Assembly (NCBI GenBank): GCA_028641055.1
Contig: JAPCYS010003792.1
Location: 1 to 64,000, forward strand
Direction of reading: 5' to 3'
Length of the DNA: 64,000 bases
Source: Alopecurus myosuroides
Lineage: Eukaryota > Streptophyta > Magnoliopsida > Poales > Poaceae
The notes beneath the pieces are model-generated. The model saw only the letters and a list, made by a program, of their open reading frames with translations. It was not told the origin of the DNA and searched no databases. Each line of letters begins with the position of its first letter. The first letter of the stretch is position 1. A program made the position numbers and the translations under genes. Shown piece by piece: positions 56,530 through 64,000 of the stretch.

Positions 56530-59500
56530 ATGGAGGTTTGTTCTATTTTACTGCATTGTGTTTGCTTCTGTTGTACATTTTCTGTGCTTCTTTTGTGTCT
56601 TTTTTTGTTCTTAGTGTTCTGTGTTTTGCTGAGCAGGTGCAGTATTGGTGTAGCAAGGGTCGTTTTGGTGCGAAGCGGTTACTCAAGTGCGCAAATGATC
56701 TAACAGCACGGAAGAGGGAAATTATCGAGCAACACAGTGCTTTTTCCTCACTACTCAACATCTCACCTTTGAATGTCCCTAACGAGCTCATAGATTTTGT
56801 CGCCATGAACACTGTGGTTGAGCTTCGTGAGTTTCACTATGGAGCAAAACGGATTGTTTTCACAAGGGAAATAATCGGGAAGGTGTTTGATATACGCTCA
56901 GGATCAAAGCCAGTTGAGTTGCTGACTAAGAGTGTACATTCAGAAATTAGAGAGTCATACAAAAGCACGTTGTCGAGGCTACCCATAGAGAATGCAGCAA
57001 AGATGTTGAAGGAGCTTGATGACGGTGAAGAGGATGCCATAATCAGGACCTGGGACCTTTTGTGCTGGGCGACTGTTCTGAATCCATCCACCAACAACAT
57101 GATGTGCTTAGAGTACATAGGGTGCATGAGTGGCCTAAAGAAGACCCATGAGTATGACTGGGAGGAGCACATCCTGGAGTTGTTGATGCATTACATTCAA
57201 AATATTCAGAAGAATAAGGAGCAACCGCTTGTGCTTGATGGTGCTAATCTTCAGAAGGGTAAGCAGCAGGGTGAGTCTAAGGAAGCAGTAGAAGCCACAC
57301 CCGGTCCATCGAAAAAGAAGAAGATTAAGAACATGTTCGAATTCTGGATGTCCGGCCCATTGCCTGTTCATGCTGTAAGTTTTTACCCTTTTTTCACAGC
57401 TTGCTACTTTACATAGTTTTGTTTGCTCCATTAGATTTAAATTATTGCTGCTTCAGTTAGTTTCTGTTGCTACATTGTTTATTTTTTGTGTGTATTGTTT
57501 CTGTCTATGTTCTAGCTGTAAGTTCTTACCCTTTTTTCATAAATTGCTACATTACATAGTTTTGTTTGCTCTATTAGTTTTATATTATTGTTGCTCTAGT
57601 TAGTTTCTGTTGCTCCATTTGTATATTTTTGTGTGTATTTGTTTCTGTTTAGTTGTATTTTTATACATTTTGTTACAATTGCTTTTAATTTCTGCTATTG
57701 TAATAGCTTTTCAGTTCCTTTCATGAATGTCCAATCAGCTGCAGGTTGATTTTGTGTGTTTTTTTGCATATATAGCTGGTGTACATGGACCACTTGCTCA
57801 TCCCAAAGAATGAGCACGTTATAAACAATGGGATTCCTAGAGTTTGCTTTGTGACCAGTGAAGATTTCAATTTCATTGTCAAGATCGACCGTGACAATAA
57901 AATCCTGCGTAACAAGACTATCTTTGGGAGGCGTCCTGTAAGTAGACTCTCTTGTTGTTTTCTTTGTTTGCGTTCCCCTGCCACGTTTCAATTTTTTTTG
58001 AACTCAACCTTGATTGGTTTTTTGGTTGTGCAGTTCCTTCCGTTATCCAAAATAGTATATGCACCGTGTCACGTCGACAGCTCAATGCCCGAAGATATTG
58101 ATGTAAATCCGTCTACATCGCTTAATGAATGTCTTGTTTTCCCCACCATCGAGCAAATGGAGGTTTGTGTAGTTTCTATTGTGACTTTTGTAGGTCATTT
58201 TGTTTGTTCATATAGCATTTTTTTCTGCATGTGTAACAAGGTGCTTTTTCCACATTTGCTACTTTACATATTTCATTTTGCTCCATTAGGATTTAAGTAC
58301 TGTTGTTTTAGTTATTTTCTTTTGCTCCATTGTTTTTATTTCGTGCGTACTTTTTCTGTTTTAGTTGTTTTTTATGTATGCTACTATAATGATTTATTTT
58401 TGCACCATCAGTTATTTTTCTTTGTTCTGCCAATGTTTTTGTCTCAGTTTGCTGGTTTTTTGCTTCTTTTTAATGAACAGATGTTGTTTTTTTATTTTTA
58501 GAATTGTTGCTCACTCACACAGTAATCCATGTTTTTTGTTCAACACAGGTACCGTCTCGGTTCAAGAACCTATACGACAAGCACATGGTCAGTTTTGCTT
58601 CTAACGTGGATGCTACTCTCAAGAGTCTTGCCGTAGGGTTAAAATCAATGCAGTCCAAACAAATGGCTTTGCTGTTGAATGATGTTGAAGCTGCCCTGAA
58701 GGAAGATGATGGCCCGAGTATTGTCTTTCCAGCTTCTGGGGTAGGACTAGACGGGCAGGGCAACATGGATGGTGACAAGTCTGCTTCTGAGTCCGATGAT
58801 CTTGATATTGAAGAGAATATTGCTGCTGTGGATCCTATGGACTGTGATTCTCATGTATGCGAAGACAACGTTGTTGAGGGCGATGCTGGTGCAGCAGAGA
58901 ATGAACAAACCAATGCTACGGAGCTCAACGATGTCCCGCAACCAGCAATTGTTGTAGGTTCCTCTCACACGGACGCCGATGGTGAGGAACAGGGCGCTGT
59001 GAGCAGTCCGGTTAGAGGCACTGTTGGTAGTCCAGATAAAGTTGCTGATGGTAGTCCGGTTAGAGCTGCTGTTGGTAGTCAAGATAAAGTTGGTGTTGTT
59101 GGTAGTCCAGATAAAGTTGCTGCTGTTGGTAGTCCAGCCAGTTCTGCTGCAGTGATTCCACCCATGCCCACTGCCCTTAGCCCACCTAGAGCTGCTGCGG
59201 ATAGTACATTTGTTCCTAGGTCGGCTTCTCCCACACCTCGGCGCAACATACCAACAGGTTATTGGGATGACTGTCCGAAATTTAATTTGTGGAGCCAAGA
59301 CAATGAATCTTCCCAAGCCCCTGACAAGAACGATGTTGTGTGTGCAGAAAAGGTGGAGGATGCTTCTTCTCCGATAGGTGGATACAAGGTTGCTCCCACG
59401 TGTATGTTCTCCTTCCCCCTTTTTCTCTATATTTATTTTCGCATTTTTCATCATGGTTTTGTGTTCACTGCCCAAAACAAAGATTTTTCAAATTATTCTT

Positions 59501-61846
59501 TCTGATGGACCTTTGTTGTGTAGCTCCCAAACCATGCCTTGACACCTGCATCCCTATGAACGATGGCTTACTAGTACCGGAAAACTTGGAGGAGATTCCT
59601 GACGCTGCAACACCTGATCATGGGGACAATACAGGTTTGCTTTTCTCTCCCTGTGCGCATTGTTTTTCTTCTGTTGGCTTTTTTTTAAAATGCTATCTTA
59701 GTGTTAGGGTTTTGCTTCTTTAGATAATTCTGGTTGCTACTTTACTTAGTTATGCTTGCTACTTTACTTAATTCTGCTTGCTACTTTAGATACTTATGGT
59801 TGCTACTTTACATATTTCTGATTGCTTCTTTTACATAATTCTGGTTGCTTCGTTAGATATTTATGGTTGCTAATTTACATAATTCTGGTTGCTACTTTAG
59901 GCAATTCTGCCTGCTACATACTGATCTTACATTACTTTGTAGTTTTGATAGCTTATCCAACCCTTCAAGCTACTCTCTACTTTTACATGCTCCTAAAGAA
60001 ATTTCCCCACATTTTTCTTTGTTGCTATAGAGCTCTTTTTCCTTTTGCAACCTTAACCACTAGCTTATTATTTTTTGTTTTCCTAGACATTCGTGGCAGC
60101 TCAGGTGTTGTAGAGAAGAAGGATGGTAGCACTGGTGTCCTAACTTTTCAAAGGAGGACTAGGTATAAATGGGCAATGAAAACTGATGTTAAGGCTCTAG
60201 TGGCGAAAAAGTTGAAGAAGCCCTCTGCAGATGTAGTTGCACTGTACGAACAGTTTGTGCGCCATTCTCGCAATCTCAAGACCGACCGTCAAAAGAAAGG
60301 GAAAGATGACCCGTGAGTCTTTTTTTCTGGCCTTTTTTACCACAGTCCTGTAATTACGTGACATTTTTTGTTTTGCTACTAGCTACTTGTTTTTTGCTTT
60401 TTAGTTGTGGTCATTGCAGCAACCGGGACACCTCTGATTATGTTCTCATGTATTCTTTTTTAGGCCTCCTTTCATTCTAATTGGGGGGTCTCACTGTGAC
60501 TACAAGAGTTTTCACAATTCCCTAGGCCCCAGGAAGTGTCTTGACACTCAGTTCATGTGTGTTTGGTCTGAGAGTTTCAATAAGGAAGCTAAAAGAGAAG
60601 AGGAAAACAACACATCTGCTTTGAAAAGATATGTTTTCAATTGCTACACAACGGTTAGTTTTGTCCTAAGACTTTTTTGCTGCATGCCTTAGCTGACATT
60701 TTTTACCCTAATATAACTTTTGCTCTTTTGTTTCGTCATGAGTAGCAAAAGCTCATAGTTGATCCAGAGAAGTTTAACCCAGCTAAAGTTGTGAGAGAGT
60801 TCAGAACTTAAAATGGGAAGTTCAAGATCATGAAGAAAGACCTTGTGAGCTATGCTTTCCTCTTCCTACATTGTTTTCGCTACGTTGTAATTACATCGGT
60901 ATTTGTTTACGAATCCTTTTTTGTGCAATTATAAGTTTCAAGCCAATTGTAGGAGTTTCTGTTTTTTGGTCAGAATTGCTCCCATACTTAGGTTTCTATG
61001 CTCTTTTAGAAGTTTATGTTTGCTACAATAGTTTCAACTAACTGCTACCTTCATGCATCCAGTCATTATACATTTTCTAATTTGGTTTTCATTTTGTTCC
61101 GCTACATTTTTAGCTGCACTTCCCTGTAGTCAAGGACAACCGCTGGATGGTATGCACTGTCAACTTGCTACACGACCAGTTCCACGTGTTTGATTCAATG
61201 AACCACAAGGACAAGAGCTTACTTGAGGAAGCAGCAAACAACCTGGTTTGTTGTTTGAACTGTCTACAAGGATTGCATTTGTTATGTGTATCACACTATA
61301 TTTCTAATTTTTTGCTATTCCAGTTTATTAACTTTGCGGCACTTTGCAAAGCTTCTGGAGTTTCAAACATAGACATCGACCGCTACACACTTTCCACACC
61401 CTCCCACCCACAGCAGAAGACGCTGTAAGATCTTTTTTTCTTTGACGCAATTATAAGTTTCAAGCCAATTGTAGAAGTTTCTGTTTTTTGGGCAGAATTG
61501 CTCCCATACTTAGTTTTATATGATGTTTTAGAAGTTTATGTTTGCTACAATAGTTTCAACTAATTGCTACCTTCATGCATCCAGTCATTATACATTTTTT
61601 ACTTGTTTTGCTGCTAACTATGTTCATTTCTTTCTTTTCTCCTTTTCCAGCTATGACTGTGGTTTATTCACAATGCTGTTCATTCAGCACTTCGACGCTA
61701 AAGGCATGATGCCTTTCTCCAAGGATGACATTCCTACATATCGCATGGCTGTTGCAGCGAAGCTTATCCAGGATAGAGAGAAGAAAGGCGACATCGTGGG
61801 CGTCATGGAGGCTTGCTTGGAGCCTCAGGCGGGGGGTGGCCATTAG
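56530..61846 (+). pseudogene. MULE-borne Ulp1-like (C48) protease gene, 12 exons, one nonsense codon
   Basis: Predicted exons: 56530-56535, 56637-57374, 57776-57937, 58034-58162, 58549-59377, 59524-59634, 60087-60312, 60464-60653, 60746-60844, 61114-61245, 61324-61424, 61651-61846. All introns are GT-AG and all phases agree, giving 972 codons before the stop. Exon 2 holds a helical N-terminal domain typical of plant transposon Ulp1-like proteins (FTREIIGKVFDIRSG, LLCWATVLNPSTN). Exon 5 is acidic, with GSPDKV and GSPVRA repeats. Exons 10-12 hold the Ulp1 core: NLLHDQFHVFDSM supplies the Asp and LYDCGLF the Cys. The usual His-Trp reads NRW, so the catalytic His seems lost. TAA at 60809-60811 in exon 9 would cut off the protease core. 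The first exon (ATGGAG) is less certain than the rest. Confidence 0.75.
59710..59925 (+). repeat. Intronic minisatellite, about 22-bp degenerate units
   Basis: Nine or so units of the form 'ttctggttgctactttaca' lie head to tail in the intron between exons 6 and 7 of the Ulp1-like gene. The heptamer TTGCTAC also recurs outside this array. Confidence 0.75.
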
Positions 61847-62699
61847 TAGTTTCATGTAGCCTGGAGTGAAAATCGCGACATGTACATTCGCTTTAGCCTC
61901 AGCTAGTTTCATGTAGCCTGGATGGATGAAACAACTTTTTAATATGTTTTTCTGTTTTTTCATATGCTATCCCCGCTGGAATCTACTGATCCACGGATTG
62001 TGTCCTTTTGTCGAACAAATGATTGTGGCTATCAATGACAGAGAGTTGACTATGTTTTTAACCATGGGAATGAATGTAGTTTTTCTCCTGCTTGGTTCTA
62101 ATGGTAGCAAATGAATTATCCCTCTTTTTCTCGGTGATTTGTCTGTTTTTGCTACAAATTTATATCAAATGAATTTCTGTGTATTTTTCTGGTCCCTTTT
62201 TAGTGGGTTTCTGTTTTCCTAGAGGTGAACATGTTTTTGCTACATTAGGTGTTTATGTTTGCTTCAATAGATATTTTTCAATGCTACAATAGAGAAATCT
62301 GGTTGCTACAGAACAACCTTTTTTTATCATACAGAAATATATTGAAACCCCTGGACAAGAACAGTTTTTTGCTCATGCAGAGTAAATCATTTGCTCCAAA
62401 AGCTGAATTTCAATGCTACATACACAATAAAACGTTGCTACCAACATTTTTTCCACAATCAAAAATAGATAATTTACGTTTCATACAGATGAGTACATTT
62501 TTCATTTGCTCCCAACGCAAGAATACAAGTTATCCACAGAATAAATTTTTGCTATAAACTTCCAATAATTGCTCCAAATACAATGTAACTATGTTTTAAA
62601 TCATTCTATACCAATAGTACCAACGCCATGTACAATTAAAACTTCCACCCTAACAACTTCTTCGTAGCAATTGTTTTCAAAAACATCATCATAGAACAG
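61847..62699. other. Convergent intergenic region of the MULE
   Basis: This is the 3' UTR space of the Ulp1-like gene and of the transposase on the other strand. A 45-bp phrase 'agcctcagctagtttcatgtagcctgga' is partly repeated near 61855 and 61895. TTGCTAC and TTGCTCC heptamers recur. No ORF is convincing. Confidence 0.5.
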
Positions 62700-64000
62700 C
62701 TACAGCCTTAGCTCAGCCCCAGCAGCCAATCTTTCATCCACCACCTGTTTAGCAACACAATCTTTCACCGCATGTCCCTCCTCATGACACCACGGACATT
62801 TCATTACTCTCTTCTTTCTAGGTTGGTTGGGCTTCTTCACCGGTTTCTTGTTTGTTGCTTTGGCATCGTCAGCTTACTTGCGTCTCTTCAAAGTTTCTTC
62901 ATCGCGTAGCTCAACCAAAGTCTTCCACCTCTGTTCTTTCATCGTGGGACGTCCTTTAGGTTTTACCCGTTTAGGATTTTTCAGTGTTTGCCCGCCGGTA
63001 GCAAATTTCTCGCTGTCACCAACCATTGTTGTTGGTTCATTTTGCTTTGGTCCATTATGTTGGTCTTCATCCAATCCTGCATCCTCTTCGTCACCTCCTT
63101 CAACAACATTTCTTTTTGCTCTTAAGATTGCAACAACCTTTTTGCTAGCCTCACCCACTATTCTTGAAACAACTTCATAGGCTTCATCCACAAAACAAGC
63201 ATCCGAGGCAAGCTCATTCATTTTTCTGCATAGTGAGTTGTATTTTAGTGTATTTGTTGGTGGGACACCAAATCTGAGCCCGTTGCCCCCGGGATCAGGC
63301 GCTGGAGTTGTTACTACCGAGGACCATCTGTACAGCAAGTACCTTTCTGGTATTTTCTGGACATTTAGGTGGACCATGACCCTGATGATGTGTGGACATA
63401 TCAGTCCACACATTTCAAACCCATTGCAGCCGCACGAGTACAGCCCCTCCTCAAACTCAACTTGAACCCGGTATGTTCTCACTTCTAGGCCAGGGTTTGG
63501 AACTAGATCAAAACCAATGCCTTCTACATCTGCCCGTACTGGATAGAACTTTGTTGATGCAGCAACAAGCTTCTGGTACCTTTCAAATATTTCTGCTGTG
63601 TAGAATTCTTGTCCTTGCTTCTCAATTGCATAACTGCAAAACAAGTTTTTGCACCATTAGATGAAAATCAATGCTACAACAGTATGTTTTTGTTGCTACT
63701 TTAACTGTTATGGAATGCTGCACATACACAGCAGGCAGAAATTTCTTTTCTGCTACAGATTTGCTATCAACCTTTTAGTACAGTGGAAAGAATATATTTG
63801 CTTTTTCAATTTTTTGCAGCTTAGATTTTTACACTAGTTGCTACACACTACCTTACATTTTTGTATTTTTTTGGTGTGCTACAATGGGTGCTGTATTTCA
63901 GAAATGCTGCTTTTTTGCTTACCTTCCCCAAAGCGATCTTCTTGTTGTCTCCATTGCAAACCCTCCGTTATCCTCCCGGTCAAGCATCAATATCTGGCAA
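62700..64000 (-). pseudogene. FAR1/MULE-type transposase, C-terminal part, runs off the window
   Basis: Two exons are visible on the minus strand. The upstream one enters from the window edge and ends ...LWG at about 63926 with GTAAGC. The next starts after TTTTGCAG near 63635 with YAIEKQGQEFYTAEIFERYQ, typical of FHY3/FAR1-related MULE transposases. It contains a SWIM zinc finger, CGCNGFEMCGLICPH, then a helical and basic region. TAA at 62876-62874 ends the frame, but the same frame runs on for 57 codons to TAG at 62702-62700 and encodes a CCHC knuckle, CPWCHEEGHAVKDC (62798-62757). Either TAA is a nonsense mutation or the knuckle is a lost extension. The DDE catalytic core would lie to the right, outside the window. 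Confidence 0.8.

Noticed and set aside
57695..57991. Minus-strand frame of 98 codons
   Set aside because: It is antisense to exon 3 of the Ulp1-like gene and its intron.

Overview
This is nuclear DNA from a large-genome grass, most likely a pooid or Triticeae-type cereal. The evidence is GT-AG introns, nested LTR retrotransposons, a Stowaway MITE, Helitrons and a MULE, with almost no single-copy sequence. All calls come from reading the sequence; no database search was run.

Left part (1-12.2 kb): a complete Sirevirus-type Copia element (Copia-1, + strand, 184-12193). It has 1.43-kb LTRs, a CTGCC target duplication, a methionine-tRNA primer site, a frame-broken gag-pol and an intact envelope-position ORF that appears to be spliced. 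It split a GC-rich open stretch. Next come a truncated LINE tail (12.97-13.43 kb) and the only convincing host gene, a two-exon BRIP/GLTSCR1-domain gene (13.9-16.1 kb, minus strand), a predicted SWI/SNF subunit.

Middle left (16.2-25.8 kb): a degenerate tandem array with a unit of about 700 bp starts just upstream of that gene. Its first copy holds a Stowaway MITE. The array is split by a 4.2-kb solo LTR (17170-21390, TATCT duplication). It is followed by a LINE ORF2 remnant and the 3' end of a decayed Gypsy element.

Middle (25.8-52.5 kb): a second, older Sirevirus (Copia-2, minus strand) is cut in its gag by LARD-A, a non-autonomous LTR element starting at 34505. LARD-A in turn contains the complete LARD-B (39448-49969, ACTGT duplication). 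LARD-B has 4.1-4.7 kb LTRs around a 1.7-kb non-coding core, and belongs to the same family as the solo LTR.

Right (52.5-64 kb): the 3' LTR of LARD-A is cut after 133 bp by a Helitron 5' end. A complete 1.8-kb Helitron follows in the opposite orientation. The window ends in a MULE-like module: a 12-exon Ulp1-protease-like gene (+ strand, 56.5-61.85 kb) converging on a FAR1-type transposase (minus strand) that runs off the end. The remainder of Copia-2 and LARD-A should lie to the right of the window.

The most notable observations are: the matching predicted splice structure of the Sirevirus envelope-position gene in two diverged copies, with a first coding exon of only 10 nt; the phase-consistent Ulp1 gene with one nonsense codon and an apparently lost catalytic His; the roughly 700-bp array at the host gene's promoter; and the TGACGTCA palindromes upstream of a TATA box in the LARD LTRs.
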